From Fodinibius salinus (GTDB taxonomy: Bacteria; Bacteroidota; Rhodothermia; Balneolales; Balneolaceae): a stretch of DNA of 64,000 bases. The stretch covers positions 1 through 64,000 of the forward strand of contig NZ_VNHY01000002.1 in NCBI RefSeq assembly GCF_008124865.1, read 5' to 3'. Shown one piece after another: positions 17,460 through 26,839 of this stretch; positions within the stretch are counted from its first letter, which is position 1; each line of letters starts with the position of its first letter. The translations under genes and the position numbers were made by a program. The notes beneath the pieces are model-generated. The model did no database searches. It saw nothing but the letters and a program-made list of their open reading frames with translations, and was not told the DNA's origin.

Positions 17460-18758
17460 CTATTTTGTAGTTTCTAATGCGTGCTGCACTGATTTATCAG
17501 CGGCTTCTATCGTTTCATCCAATAATTCTTGCGTTAATGAGTTTGCTAAAAATAACGCTTCAAACGGTGACGGGGGCAAATAAATACCATTCTCTAACAT
17601 GGCATGGAAATAAGCTTTAAAGAATTCCTGATCTGTGGTATTAGCCGTTTCAAAATCCACTACTTCCTGCTCGGTAAAGAATACGCTAATCATTGACCCT
17701 ACCCGATTAATCGTAGCCGGCACCTCATGATCTGCAAACACTTCTTTTAAGCCCGTATAGAGATAGGTTGTCTTTTCTTCGAGCTGATCATAGTGCCGCG
17801 GATTTTTGTGCAGCTCCGAGAGCAGCGCATATCCCGCAGCCATCGCCAGCGGATTGCCCGACAGCGTACCTGCCTGATATACATCCCCAACAGGTGAAAC
17901 TACATCCATAATTTCCTGCTTGCCGCCAAAAGCACCTACCGGCAATCCTGCACCGATGATCTTGCCATAGGTCACCAAGTCGGCCGTAACGCCGTATCGC
18001 TGCTGGGCTCCACCTTTGGCTACGCGAAAACCAGTCATTACTTCATCAAAAATAAGTACTACATCGTGAGCATCACACAACTCACGGAGACCGGCCAAAA
18101 ATCCTTCCTCGGGCGGGATACACCCCATATTCCCGGTTACCGGCTCAATAATAATCGCCGCTACTTCACCTTCATATTCCTTGAGTAGTTTTTTTACTGA
18201 ATTTAAATCATTAAAACTGGCTGTGAGCGTATCCTTTGCCGTACCTTCCGTAACACCCGGACTGCTGGGCGTCCCTAATGTCAGGGCTCCACTACCGGCG
18301 TTAATTAAGAATGAATCACCGTGCCCATGATAATTCCCTTCAAACTTAATGACCTTATCTTTACCGGTATATCCTCGCGCCACGCGGATGGCACTCATAC
18401 ACGCTTCGGTACCTGAATTTACCATGCGTATTTTATCAACACCAGGCACCATCTTCTTGACGAGCTCAGCCATTTTTACTTCAATTTCGGTCGGAGCCCC
18501 AAATGAAGTAGATTTTGCAGCCGTCTCTTGTACAGCTTCAATAACCGGCTCATAGGCATGGCCCAAAATCATAGGTCCCCACGATCCTACATAATCGATA
18601 TACTGTTTACCGTCAACGTCTATAAGGATAGACCCATCAGCCTGATCGAAAAAGACAGGTGACCCACCTACAGCATTAAAAGCCCGGGCCGGAGAATTTA
18701 CACCGCCGGGAATAAATTTTTGTGCTCGCTTAAATAACTTTTCGCTCTTTTCTTGCAT
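17460..18758 (-). CDS. hemL: glutamate-1-semialdehyde 2,1-aminomutase
   Basis: This PLP enzyme makes 5-aminolevulinate from glutamate-1-semialdehyde in the C5 route. The 432-residue sequence has [13 protein letters not shown] at the start and [16 protein letters not shown]. The Schiff-base Lys is in [20 protein letters not shown] chose the ATG at 18758 over the TTG two codons earlier. It sits after hemB in the operon, separated by 71 bp that hold a degenerate REP-like hairpin. Confidence 0.95.
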   Translation of the reverse strand: MQEKSEKLFKRAQKFIPGGVNSPARAFNAVGGSPVFFDQADGSILIDVDGKQYIDYVGSWGPMILGHAYEPVIEAVQETAAKSTSFGAPTEIEVKMAELVKKMVPGVDKIRMVNSGTEACMSAIRVARGYTGKDKVIKFEGNYHGHGDSFLINAGSGALTLGTPSSPGVTEGTAKDTLTASFNDLNSVKKLLKEYEGEVAAIIIEPVTGNMGCIPPEEGFLAGLRELCDAHDVVLIFDEVMTGFRVAKGGAQQRYGVTADLVTYGKIIGAGLPVGAFGGKQEIMDVVSPVGDVYQAGTLSGNPLAMAAGYALLSELHKNPRHYDQLEEKTTYLYTGLKEVFADHEVPATINRVGSMISVFFTEQEVVDFETANTTDQEFFKAYFHAMLENGIYLPPSPFEALFLANSLTQELLDETIEAADKSVQHALETTK

Positions 18759-18784
18759 ATTCAAATAATTAATTTTAATCCCAT

Positions 18785-18810
18785 GTTATCTTGAATTCAT
18801 GTCAGGATCA
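18785..18810. repeat. degenerate REP-like hairpin between hemB and hemL
   Basis: This 26-bp segment matches 19 of 26 positions of the hairpin repeat found at the ends of the GIY-YIG element (41899-41927 and 42445-42473). The GTCAGGAT arm is best kept. It is probably an old copy. Confidence 0.4.
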
Positions 18811-18829
18811 GCATGACATGAACCGTTGG

Positions 18830-19825
18830 TTACAATTTATTCTTTAATATTTTCGATGCAGCTTTTGCAAAATACGTTGCAATGAGGTCAGCACCAGCAC
18901 GTTTAAAGCCAACCAGCGTTTCCACCATAACTTGTTCTTCATCTAGCCAACCTTTTTCGGCCGCGGCTTTTAACATCGCATATTCACCAGATACATTATA
19001 AACGGATACCGGCACGCTTACATTCTCCTTAACCGCCCGAATTACATCCATGTACGGCAGTCCGGGCTTAACCATCACGATGTCTGCTCCTTCCTGTTCG
19101 TCCAGCTGTGCCTCTTTAATAGCTTCCTGCACGTTCGCCGGATCCATCTGGTAGGTTTTTTTATCACCAAAACCGGGCGCAGAGTCCAGTGCATCTCGAA
19201 AGGGCCCGTAGTAAGCGGAGGCATATTTAGCACTGTAGGCCATAATGCCAGTGTGGTTAAATCCTTGTTCATCAAGTGCTTGGCGCATGGATCCAATACG
19301 TCCATCCATCATATCTGATGGAGCCACCATATCAGCTCCCGCTTCGGCATGACTTACGGCCATTTTCGTCAGCACTTCTACGGATTCATCGTTCAAAATT
19401 TTACCATCTTCTACAATACCATCGTGCCCATAGCTGGAATACGGATCCATCGCAATATCGGTCATCACCAACATTTCAGGAAATTGTTCTTTGATAGCAC
19501 GAACGGCTCTCTGCATTAATCCCTCGGAATTTAATGCTTCAGTACCTTTATTGTCTTTTTTATTCTTGGGCACTTTGGCAAAAATTACCAGTGAACGAAT
19601 ACCTACATTCTTTAGCTCTTGCACTTCTTCGAGCAGCAAATCCAGCGTATATCGATAGTAATCGGGCATGGATGGAATTTCGACTTTCTCATTTTCGCCT
19701 TCCATCACAAAAACCGGGGCGATAAAATCAGCTGGCTTAAGATTGTGTTCTGCCACCATATCGCGGATGGCCCCACTTGCCCGAAGCCGTCGCCCGCGAA
19801 TATATGGAAATTGTCCGTGTGTCAT
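18830..19825 (-). CDS. hemB: delta-aminolevulinic acid dehydratase (porphobilinogen synthase), Zn-independent type
   Basis: This 331-residue enzyme condenses two aminolevulinates to porphobilinogen. The active-site lysines are in MAYSAKYASAYYGPFRDAL and VMVKPGLPYMDVI. Where zinc-type enzymes have a Cys-rich loop, this one has DIAMDPYSSYGHDGIV, the Asp/Ala form linked to Mg/K-dependent enzymes. It lies between hemF and hemL on the same strand. Confidence 0.95.
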   Translation of the reverse strand: MTHGQFPYIRGRRLRASGAIRDMVAEHNLKPADFIAPVFVMEGENEKVEIPSMPDYYRYTLDLLLEEVQELKNVGIRSLVIFAKVPKNKKDNKGTEALNSEGLMQRAVRAIKEQFPEMLVMTDIAMDPYSSYGHDGIVEDGKILNDESVEVLTKMAVSHAEAGADMVAPSDMMDGRIGSMRQALDEQGFNHTGIMAYSAKYASAYYGPFRDALDSAPGFGDKKTYQMDPANVQEAIKEAQLDEQEGADIVMVKPGLPYMDVIRAVKENVSVPVSVYNVSGEYAMLKAAAEKGWLDEEQVMVETLVGFKRAGADLIATYFAKAASKILKNKL

Positions 19826-19922
19826 GTCAACAGTTTTTAAACGTTACTTTTCTAAAAAATTAAAACAGATCTTGGAGTCATTCAGTTTTTATAACTGCCC
19901 TAAACAACCTTTTCTTCTTAGA

Positions 19923-21278
19923 CTAGTTATTTAGAATCCCTTCTTCTTTACCATATTCAATCCAGTCAATAGGATTTTTAAACCGCTCAATTAAACATGC
20001 TTCTCGACTATCTTCCTCAATTTCAAAGTCATAGTCCCAACGAACCTTCGGCGGTAAACTCATCAAAATCGACTCCGTCCGGCCATCAGTTTTCAGACCA
20101 AATAAAGTACCGCGATCGTGGATCAAATTAAACTCTACATATCGGCCGCGACGAATCTCCTGAAAGTATTGTTGCCGATCAGAATATGATTCATCCTTAC
20201 GCCGTTCGACAATAGGCACATAGCTTTCTAAAAATGCATTTCCTACATCAGTCGTAAAATGATACCAATCTTCTGCCAAACGATTATCCGTAGGCCGCAG
20301 GTAATCAAAAAATAATCCACCAATACCGCGCCCTTCCGAACGGTGATCATTATAAAAATATTCGTCGCACTCTTTTTTAAATTTAGGATACAGTTCTTTG
20401 CCGTGCTCATCACAAGCTTTCTTTAGTACCTGGTGGAAATGCACCGCATCCTCATCCCATAAATAATAAGGCGTCAAATCTGCACCGCCGCCAAACCAAC
20501 AATCGCGCACTTCGTTCATATCCGCATCATCGTAAAGTTCAAAATAGCGGAAATTGGCATGTACTGTAGGTACCATCGGGCTTTGGGGATGTAGTACAAG
20601 CGAAAGCCCCCCGGCCCAAAACCAGCCCTGATCAACTTCAAAGCGCTTTTTAATTAACTCTGGTAGCTCACCATGCACCGCCGAAATGTTGACTCCGCCT
20701 TTTTCAAATACTTCTCCTTTTTCAATCACGCGGCTGTGCCCACCGCCCCCTCCTTCACGATCCCAGTCGTCATGGCGAAACCGGGCTTTGGGTTCAAAAT
20801 CTTCAAGACGATTACAGATTTTATCCTGAAGATCTTGGATGTAGGCCTTAAACTTATTTTTCAGGGATGCGTTCGAGTCCCCCTTCGAAGGGGGGGCAGG
20901 GGGATGATTTACAATCCATCCTTTAATAGATCGTTCAACATTTTTGAGATCGTTCATAACTTCCTCATCCGAAAATCGCAGTACTGTAAAACCTTTTTCT
21001 TCGAGCTTTTTTTGCCGCTCTTTATCCTCATACCACTTTCGCTCATCCTCGTGTGAATAGCCGTCTACTTCAATAACAAGCTGGAGTTCCTTGCACATAA
21101 AATCAGCGATATAATTTAATACCGGGCGCTGGCGCAAAAAAGTATAACCCTTCATCTTACCTGCCCGTAACAGTTCACTCCAGAGCCGAATTTCAGCACT
21201 GGTAGAATCTTTACGAAGTTTACGGGCAAGCTCTTTTAGATCCTTATTGTAACCGTAATTATTATCTTCAACTGACAT
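19923..21278 (-). CDS. hemF: DUF559 nuclease domain fused in frame to oxygen-dependent coproporphyrinogen III oxidase
   Basis: The C-terminal part (residues 139-451, 313 aa) is a complete HemF, which oxidatively decarboxylates coproporphyrinogen III. It has GGGGGHSRVIEKGEVFEKGGVNISAVHG, given here only as landmarks near residues 170-195, then WFWAGGLSLVLHP and WFGGGADLTPYY. In front lies an extra 138 residues: a full DUF559 domain (about 10-118) with YIADFMCKELQLVIEVDGYS. This is the Vsr-like PD-(D/E)xK fold with the acidic residues kept. The linker PPAPPSKGD is encoded by a terminal inverted repeat of the inserted element (20878-21325). The codon where native HemF should start is CTG (20862-20864), so the gene now appears to depend on the start at 21278. 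Confidence 0.9.
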   Translation of the reverse strand: MSVEDNNYGYNKDLKELARKLRKDSTSAEIRLWSELLRAGKMKGYTFLRQRPVLNYIADFMCKELQLVIEVDGYSHEDERKWYEDKERQKKLEEKGFTVLRFSDEEVMNDLKNVERSIKGWIVNHPPAPPSKGDSNASLKNKFKAYIQDLQDKICNRLEDFEPKARFRHDDWDREGGGGGHSRVIEKGEVFEKGGVNISAVHGELPELIKKRFEVDQGWFWAGGLSLVLHPQSPMVPTVHANFRYFELYDDADMNEVRDCWFGGGADLTPYYLWDEDAVHFHQVLKKACDEHGKELYPKFKKECDEYFYNDHRSEGRGIGGLFFDYLRPTDNRLAEDWYHFTTDVGNAFLESYVPIVERRKDESYSDRQQYFQEIRRGRYVEFNLIHDRGTLFGLKTDGRTESILMSLPPKVRWDYDFEIEEDSREACLIERFKNPIDWIEYGKEEGILNN

Positions 21279-21325
21279 AATTTCTTGCTTTAGGTCATCC
21301 CCCTTACTCCCCCTTCAAAGGGGGA
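20878..21325 (-). mobile_element. 448-bp inverted-repeat-bounded element carrying a DUF559 ORF, inserted in the 5' end of hemF
   Basis: The ends are imperfect inverted repeats of 30-31 bp (20878-20907 and 21295-21325), identical at about 27 of 31 aligned columns. Each has a core of the form CCCCCTT(C/T)GAAGGGGG followed by GGGGGATGA. The only gene inside is the DUF559 reading frame, which starts at 21278, 17 bp inside the right end, and exits through the left end without a stop into hemF. There is no transposase. hemE ends 20 bp beyond the right end. Confidence 0.75.
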
Positions 21326-21344
21326 GATTGTGATACTAAGCTGT

Positions 21345-22400
21345 TTAAGTACTTGCTTTTGCTTCATACTCCTTAACCGTATCCACAAAGGCACGGGCAT
21401 GATCTACAGGGATGTTCGGGCGAATGCCGTGACCCAGATTTGCAATATATTTTTGGGGACCAAAACGATCAATCATTCGCTTGGTTTGGTGCTCAATTTC
21501 ATCAATCGACATCAATAATTTTGAGGGGTCAATATTGCCCTGCAGTACAATGTCACCACGTGTTTTTTCACGAGCATATTCTGGAGTGATCGTCCAATCG
21601 ATGCCTAAGGCAGCAGCACTACTTTTAAAACTGAGCCGCTCTAATGCATACCAACTGCCCTTGGCAAAAAGAATGACAGGCACCTCATCAATAGCATCAC
21701 AAATTTCCATCAAGTACGGCATAGCCCATTCGTTGAAATCCTCAGGACTTAGCAAGCCGGACCATGAATCAAACAGTTGTACCACCTGCGCCCCGGCATC
21801 CACTTGTGCCTGTAGATAATCGATAGTTGCCTTGGTCAACTCTTTCATAACATGCTTGGCCGCATCAGGATGCTGATACATAAAGGCTTTGGCTTTGGAA
21901 AAATGCTTAGATCCTTCACCCTGAACCATATAGCAAAAGAGCGTCCATGGTGCACCGGCAAAACCAATCAATGGAACCCGCCCGTTGAGTTCTTTACGCG
22001 TCAATGTGATTGCCTCCATTACATGATTGAGCTTCTCCGGCACATCTTCAGCCAAAATAGCAAAAGCATCATCCACGCTTCGGATAGGATTTTCCATTAC
22101 CGGCCCCTTGCCCTTTACTAAATCCACATCAATGCCCAGTGCCTGTGGAATCGTCAAAATATCAGAAAAAAGGATAGCCGCATCGGGCTCCAATTCATCG
22201 ATGGGCTGGATAGTAATTTCACAGGCCAGCTCCGGCGTTTCGACACGTTCGAAAAACGTATATTTCTTACGCAACTTCATATATTGCGGCAGGTATCGTC
22301 CAGCCTGTCGCATCATCCACACTGGCGGACGTTCTACCTCTTCACCACGAAGAGCACGAAGTAACAAATCGTTTTTAAGTTCTGGAAAATTGTTGCTCAT
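21345..22400 (-). CDS. hemE: uroporphyrinogen decarboxylase
   Basis: HemE removes four carboxyl groups from uroporphyrinogen III to give coproporphyrinogen III. The 351-residue sequence begins with the signature RPPVWMMRQAGRYLPQYMKLR, whose Arg residues bind substrate carboxylates. It carries DAAILFSDILTIPQALG, with the catalytic Asp, and GFAGAPWTLFCYMVQG. The ATG at 22400 is preferred to the TTG just upstream. It follows hemD by 56 bp in the operon. Confidence 0.96.
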   Translation of the reverse strand: MSNNFPELKNDLLLRALRGEEVERPPVWMMRQAGRYLPQYMKLRKKYTFFERVETPELACEITIQPIDELEPDAAILFSDILTIPQALGIDVDLVKGKGPVMENPIRSVDDAFAILAEDVPEKLNHVMEAITLTRKELNGRVPLIGFAGAPWTLFCYMVQGEGSKHFSKAKAFMYQHPDAAKHVMKELTKATIDYLQAQVDAGAQVVQLFDSWSGLLSPEDFNEWAMPYLMEICDAIDEVPVILFAKGSWYALERLSFKSSAAALGIDWTITPEYAREKTRGDIVLQGNIDPSKLLMSIDEIEHQTKRMIDRFGPQKYIANLGHGIRPNIPVDHARAFVDTVKEYEAKAST

Positions 22401-22456
22401 CAATCTATATTATTTTATTGGATGCAGACCTGACAGACAAGCACGAATGAATCGGT

Positions 22457-23194
22457 CTAATCTGAAGTCTCTCCTTGAACCTGATTAAAGATATAATTAG
22501 AAGTTGTTCGGAGCAGTACTTCGGTATCGGGCTGTTTAGCAATTTCAATATGCTGATCCGTTTCTTTTTTTAATGCTTTTGCTGTTGTTGGCCCGATAGC
22601 AAAAAGCGGCGGCAACTCATTATCAAAACCTTCACCTTGTGCAAATCCTTCGACAGCACTGGGACTGTAAAACAGAATACCACTTATATGTTCTCTGGGC
22701 ATTTCTACAGGGTTAATAACCGTTTCGTATACTTCTACCTCAATAACTTCAATATCATTCTCAACAAGCCGGTTAGTCATTTCATCGCGGCTCAAATTAC
22801 CATGAAAATAAATAAGTGAATCACTTTTACCCTCTTCAATAATCAGCTCAGCTAAATGCTCGCTGTCTTCGGTCCGAGGGACTTTTGCATTGAGTCCCAA
22901 ATCCTGTAGGGCTTCTCTGGTTTTTGAACCCACTGCAAATAGTTGCACTTCGGGACGCACTTGCAAGCCGGCCTGCATTAGTTCGTTTAATGCTTTTACG
23001 CCGTTCGTACTAGTAAAGACCCAATTCGACTTTAGGTTCTCGTTGATTACTTTAAGCACGCTGTCCCAATAATCAGGGAAGTTGAAATGTAGCGCAGGTT
23101 TGATAATCGGTTCGAGTCCTAATATACGAGCATACTCGATCTGCCGCGCCGTTAATGGACGCGTAACTAAAATATTTCGTTTATCTTGTCTCAT
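22457..23194 (-). CDS. hemD: uroporphyrinogen-III synthase
   Basis: The 245-residue protein (ATG at 23194; an upstream GTG would add eight hydrophobic residues) shows the HemD pattern. It starts ILVTRPLTARQIEYARILGLEP. The first-lobe motif is WVFTSTNGVKAL, the linker LIYFHGNLSRDEMTNRL, and the second lobe has GILFYSPSAVEGF and LFAIGPTTAKALKK. Position between hemC and hemE supports this as the working synthase of the pathway. The more diverged paralogue at 1756-2496 has none of this context. Confidence 0.9.
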   Translation of the reverse strand: MRQDKRNILVTRPLTARQIEYARILGLEPIIKPALHFNFPDYWDSVLKVINENLKSNWVFTSTNGVKALNELMQAGLQVRPEVQLFAVGSKTREALQDLGLNAKVPRTEDSEHLAELIIEEGKSDSLIYFHGNLSRDEMTNRLVENDIEVIEVEVYETVINPVEMPREHISGILFYSPSAVEGFAQGEGFDNELPPLFAIGPTTAKALKKETDQHIEIAKQPDTEVLLRTTSNYIFNQVQGETSD

Positions 23195-23279
23195 AAATAA
23201 ATAGAACGCTAATAACACAGATTAAGCAAACATTAAGATCTTGCAAATCAATCAAACCAGCTAAATCTGTGTTCACTTC

Positions 23280-24203
23280 TTATTCTGATTTCATTTCTTC
23301 AATAACTTTGATCGCACCTTGACTGAGAAGGGCCTGTGCCGCCGCATGACCAAGTTCACCGGCTTGCCCTACTGATACAGATTCTTCATAATCGTATTGC
23401 TCACGGCCATCCAGTGTCAATGCAACAGCTTTAAAATGTACTTGACCATCGTCAATAAACGCATACGCACCTACCGGAGCGCTGCATCCTGCTTCCATAT
23501 CGTGCAGAAAGTCGCGTTCAATTGTTGTACACAGAGCGGTCTCATCATGATCTAATTGAGAAACAACCTCCTCCATCTCCGTATCTTCTTCCCGTATCAT
23601 TACTGCCATAGCTCCTTGTGCCGCAGCTGATACCATCCAGTCGAGGTACTCACTGATATGATGTTCAAGATCGATACGCTCCAAGCCTGCCGCAGCAAAG
23701 ATAGCACCATCCCAACTGTTTTTTTCAACTTTTTCTAACCGGGTATTAACATTTCCGCGAATACCAACAACTTCGTGATGAGGATACCGATGCAACCACT
23801 GCGCACGGCGGCGATTACTGCCTGTAGCAATAGTGGCTACATAATTGGGATCATCAAGGAAGCGCGTTCCACCAGGCGCAACCAATGAGTCACGTGGATC
23901 AGCTCGGTCTAAAATAGCCGCAACCTTAAGCGGTAACGGATTTTCGGTTGGCAGATCTTTAAAAGAGTGGACAGCAATATCAATTTCATCAGTAAGCTGC
24001 GCATCGTCAAGTGCTTTGGTAAACACGCCCTTTCCTCCCAACTCCGTAAGTGGTGTGGTACGATCGATATCACCCTGTGACTTTACAAAGATAAGCTCGG
24101 TCTCGTAACCAAGTCCTTTCAATTTTTGGGCTACCTGCTTGGCCTGCCACGTGGCAAGTTGGCTGTCCCGGGTACCGATACGAATAGTATTTTGCTTACT
24201 CAT
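23280..24203 (-). CDS. hemC: hydroxymethylbilane synthase (porphobilinogen deaminase)
   Basis: HemC polymerises four porphobilinogens using a dipyrromethane cofactor bound to a Cys, seen here in MEAGCSAPVGAYAF. Other landmarks are IRIGTRDSQLATWQA, DIAVHSFKDLPTE with the catalytic Asp region, and ATGSNRRRAQWLHRYP. I place the start at 24203 (307 aa), where ATGAGTAA overlaps the hemA stop by 8 bases. This is typical of translational coupling. The upstream ATG at 24233 would overlap hemA by 38 bases. Confidence 0.95.
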   Translation of the reverse strand: MSKQNTIRIGTRDSQLATWQAKQVAQKLKGLGYETELIFVKSQGDIDRTTPLTELGGKGVFTKALDDAQLTDEIDIAVHSFKDLPTENPLPLKVAAILDRADPRDSLVAPGGTRFLDDPNYVATIATGSNRRRAQWLHRYPHHEVVGIRGNVNTRLEKVEKNSWDGAIFAAAGLERIDLEHHISEYLDWMVSAAAQGAMAVMIREEDTEMEEVVSQLDHDETALCTTIERDFLHDMEAGCSAPVGAYAFIDDGQVHFKAVALTLDGREQYDYEESVSVGQAGELGHAAAQALLSQGAIKVIEEMKSE

Positions 24204-25458
24204 TGGCTTTGGTTTCGAGCTTAAACATGTCATTAACCACTTTGGTCACCTCTTCCGACTCGTGATGGTCACGCAGGTGCTCGATGGAGTAAGCGGCAAT
24301 TTTATTAACAATACGGCGGGTTAGATTCTCAACTTTGTCACGATCAGTATCCGAAATTTTATTCTTAAAAAAATCGAATTCATCTTCGCGAATGTTATCG
24401 AATTTGCTAGTCAGCGCCTTGATCGTTGGCACTACCTTCTGCTTACTGAGCCAATTTTTGTAATCCGTAAGCTCATCATCAATAATCTTTTTGACCAACG
24501 GAATATTTTCTTCGCGCTTACGGTAGGCCTCATCGGTCACATCCGTCAGGAAATCCATATTAGCCAGGTCTATAAAATTCAGATCACCAATTTCGGGATC
24601 AATATTACGCGGCACTGACAGATCCACCATCACTTTAAAATTGGGATCCAAAATTGAAGGTTTCATATCGTCAAGTTCCACCACCGGCTCCTGTGCTCCT
24701 GTAGCCACGATAATCAAATCAGATGCGGCAATTTCTTGCGGCAGCTTTTCCATATCAGCTACCTGCAAATTAAACTTATCAGCTACAAACTCTGCACGAT
24801 CCCGAGTCCGATTGATAAGCGTCAGCTTCTCTGCTCCAAGGTTGATTAAATTCTTGCAAGTCACTTTGCCAATCTTGCCAGTGCCGACCAGCAAAATATT
24901 TTTGTCTTTCAGATTATCAAAAGCTTCAATAGCAAACTGGACTGCGGCATAGGCCGTTGTAGCAGCTCCTTCGCCCAAAGACGTCTCGTTGCGGGATCGC
25001 TTGTGCGCCCGAAAGACGTGCTGCATCAGCCGGTGAAGCTCACTGCCAACCGCATCCATCCGGCCGGCCAGCTCATATCCTTCTTTTACCTGGTTCACCA
25101 CTTGAACATCACCCAAAATCTGGGAGTCAAGACCTACCGTAACCTGGAACAGATGCTCCACCGCACGCTCACCTTCTTTCTCAAATCCATAGTTATGAAA
25201 CTCCTCAAGTGATGCATTGGAATACGTCACCAGCAGCCGAATCAACTCTTGGGGAGCAATATCCTGGGCAAACATTTCGGTACGATTACAGGTTGATACT
25301 ACAAAGAGACTGTCAATACCTTCGCGTTTAGCACCTTCTATAAGTTCGTGAACCTGATCATCACTTAAACTAAATTGTTCACGTACATTAATCGAAGCCT
25401 CCCAATGGTTTACTCCGACGGCACAAAAATCAGATATTTGCGGATGATCTGTTGACAT
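24196..25458 (-). CDS. hemA: glutamyl-tRNA reductase
   Basis: This starts the C5 haem route by reducing glutamyl-tRNA to glutamate-1-semialdehyde. The 420-residue protein has the catalytic Cys in FVVSTCNRTEMFA and SQILGDVQVVNQVKEGYE. The NADPH-binding motif is ILLVGTGKIGKVTCKNL, and a C-terminal dimerisation helix is present. The start abuts the hemH stop (TAGATG). Charged-tRNA use ties haem supply to translation, as is known for the family. Confidence 0.95.
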   Translation of the reverse strand: MSTDHPQISDFCAVGVNHWEASINVREQFSLSDDQVHELIEGAKREGIDSLFVVSTCNRTEMFAQDIAPQELIRLLVTYSNASLEEFHNYGFEKEGERAVEHLFQVTVGLDSQILGDVQVVNQVKEGYELAGRMDAVGSELHRLMQHVFRAHKRSRNETSLGEGAATTAYAAVQFAIEAFDNLKDKNILLVGTGKIGKVTCKNLINLGAEKLTLINRTRDRAEFVADKFNLQVADMEKLPQEIAASDLIIVATGAQEPVVELDDMKPSILDPNFKVMVDLSVPRNIDPEIGDLNFIDLANMDFLTDVTDEAYRKREENIPLVKKIIDDELTDYKNWLSKQKVVPTIKALTSKFDNIREDEFDFFKNKISDTDRDKVENLTRRIVNKIAAYSIEHLRDHHESEEVTKVVNDMFKLETKANE

Positions 25459-26586
25459 CTATTCAGCTGATTGTTTTTGCGGTTGCTGTTCTAACGCTCC
25501 ATCAACTGATATCTCATGATCCAACTTATGTAACACCTGGTCCCCAAGCGCTTTAATAAACTTAGGATGATCATTAATACCTTCCATGACTTTGAGATTG
25601 TCAAACTCGTACCCCTCTTCTTCAAGATCTTCGACCAGCTCAACACCAAGCTCAAATAACGTTTCTACATGATCAGTCACAAAGGCGATGGGGATCATCA
25701 AAAAGTTCTTAATGCCGTATTCAATATGACGCTCAACCAATTCAGCAGTGTTGGGCTGTGTCCATTTTTGCGGACCTACTTTTGACTGGTAGCCCAGCCA
25801 GTAGTCATGGTCATAGTCGCGCATCTCCATGATTGCTTCCATAGTCTGATTAATCTCATTAGTATAAGGATCGCCACTGCGAACTTCGAGCTTGGGCGTG
25901 CCGTGCGCGCTAAAAATAAAATGGGTTTTGTTCCTCGTTTCCTCATCCATCTCGGCCAATGCCTCATCAATACGATCGTTCATGGCCGAAAGATAATCAT
26001 CATTCAAATGATAGTTCTTAACGTGGAATTCTTTCCACGGCGTGTCGTGGCCAAACTTATCTTCTCGCTTGGTTTCCCAGTCACGATAGCTACTTCCAGT
26101 GGTTGTCCACGAAAATTGTGGATACAGCGGAACCATCACCGCATGAGTAATACCATCTTCTTCCATGTCCTCCATGGTAGTTTCAGCAAAGGGCAGCCAA
26201 TAGCGCATACAGGTATAGACCTTCACAAACTGATCATCCGGCATAACACCTTTAAGATGCTTTTCGAGTCCCCGCCGCTGTTTTTCAGTCAGGCTATTGA
26301 TGGGCGAACAACAGGTTGAGGTAACACTATTCTTACGATTCAAGCAGTGTTTATTGCCCATGCATCCACGGGGACATCCATTAATTTCTTCGTAATCTTC
26401 CTGCACGCTGGATGCCCGAAACTTAGAAATGATATTCGCAAAAAAGTCTTGAAATTTTCCACCGCCTATCTTAATAATATCTTCATCGCGAAACAGATTA
26501 TATAAAAAGGGGCGAACAGCATAATCGGCCGTAGGACCGCCGAGGTTCATAAGAACAACGCCAATACGTTTTTCTTCAGTGGACAT
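25459..26586 (-). CDS. hemH: ferrochelatase with a cysteine-rich insertion
   Basis: HemH inserts Fe(2+) into protoporphyrin IX. The 375-residue sequence has VVLMNLGGP at the start, the catalytic His in HFIFSAHGTP, and the acidic partner in VTDHVETLFELG. An insertion of about 25 residues interrupts the usual EEIGGxSPIN loop. It carries Cys71, Cys75, Cys81, Cys92 and Cys93 (CPRGC, HC, TCC) just before SPINSLTEKQ. A metal or Fe-S site there is possible; classic 2Fe-2S ferrochelatases use C-terminal cysteines instead. It is the first gene of the haem operon, with about 250 bp of non-coding sequence upstream. Confidence 0.93.
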   Translation of the reverse strand: MSTEEKRIGVVLMNLGGPTADYAVRPFLYNLFRDEDIIKIGGGKFQDFFANIISKFRASSVQEDYEEINGCPRGCMGNKHCLNRKNSVTSTCCSPINSLTEKQRRGLEKHLKGVMPDDQFVKVYTCMRYWLPFAETTMEDMEEDGITHAVMVPLYPQFSWTTTGSSYRDWETKREDKFGHDTPWKEFHVKNYHLNDDYLSAMNDRIDEALAEMDEETRNKTHFIFSAHGTPKLEVRSGDPYTNEINQTMEAIMEMRDYDHDYWLGYQSKVGPQKWTQPNTAELVERHIEYGIKNFLMIPIAFVTDHVETLFELGVELVEDLEEEGYEFDNLKVMEGINDHPKFIKALGDQVLHKLDHEISVDGALEQQPQKQSAE

Positions 26587-26801
26587 AAATTTTTCTTTTT
26601 TTGACTCTAAACCTATTACTACGAAAACACTAACCAGTTACAGTCAGCTACATTTTTACTGTCTTTCAAGTGTTTTAGCAGTTTATGAATTATCATGGTA
26701 AAGAAACCCATTCTTTGTGAAGGGAATTTGAAGAAGGTACAGGTGATTTTATTTAGAACGAATCTATGGCAATCTTTTATCTACCTTTTGGCTAGGCCTA
26801 T

Positions 26802-26828
26802 CCCGACGGACGCAATGTGGTTATCCAG
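26802..26828 (+). pseudogene. fragment resembling the amidinotransferase-fold gene at 31110
   Basis: These 27 bases match 31857-31883 inside the arginine deiminase-related gene at 25 positions. Both differences are codon-conservative (Asn synonymous, Ile to Val), reading PDGRNVVIQ against PDGRNVIIQ. The flanks show no clear continuation. It looks like a relic of a second copy, upstream of hemH. Confidence 0.35.
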
Positions 26829-26839
26829 CTGATAAAATC

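Noticed and set aside
19923-21278. Fusion of DUF559 and HemF as an assembly error
   Set aside because: One continuous frame crosses the junction, and the linker is encoded by a repeat whose partner lies at the other end of the insertion.
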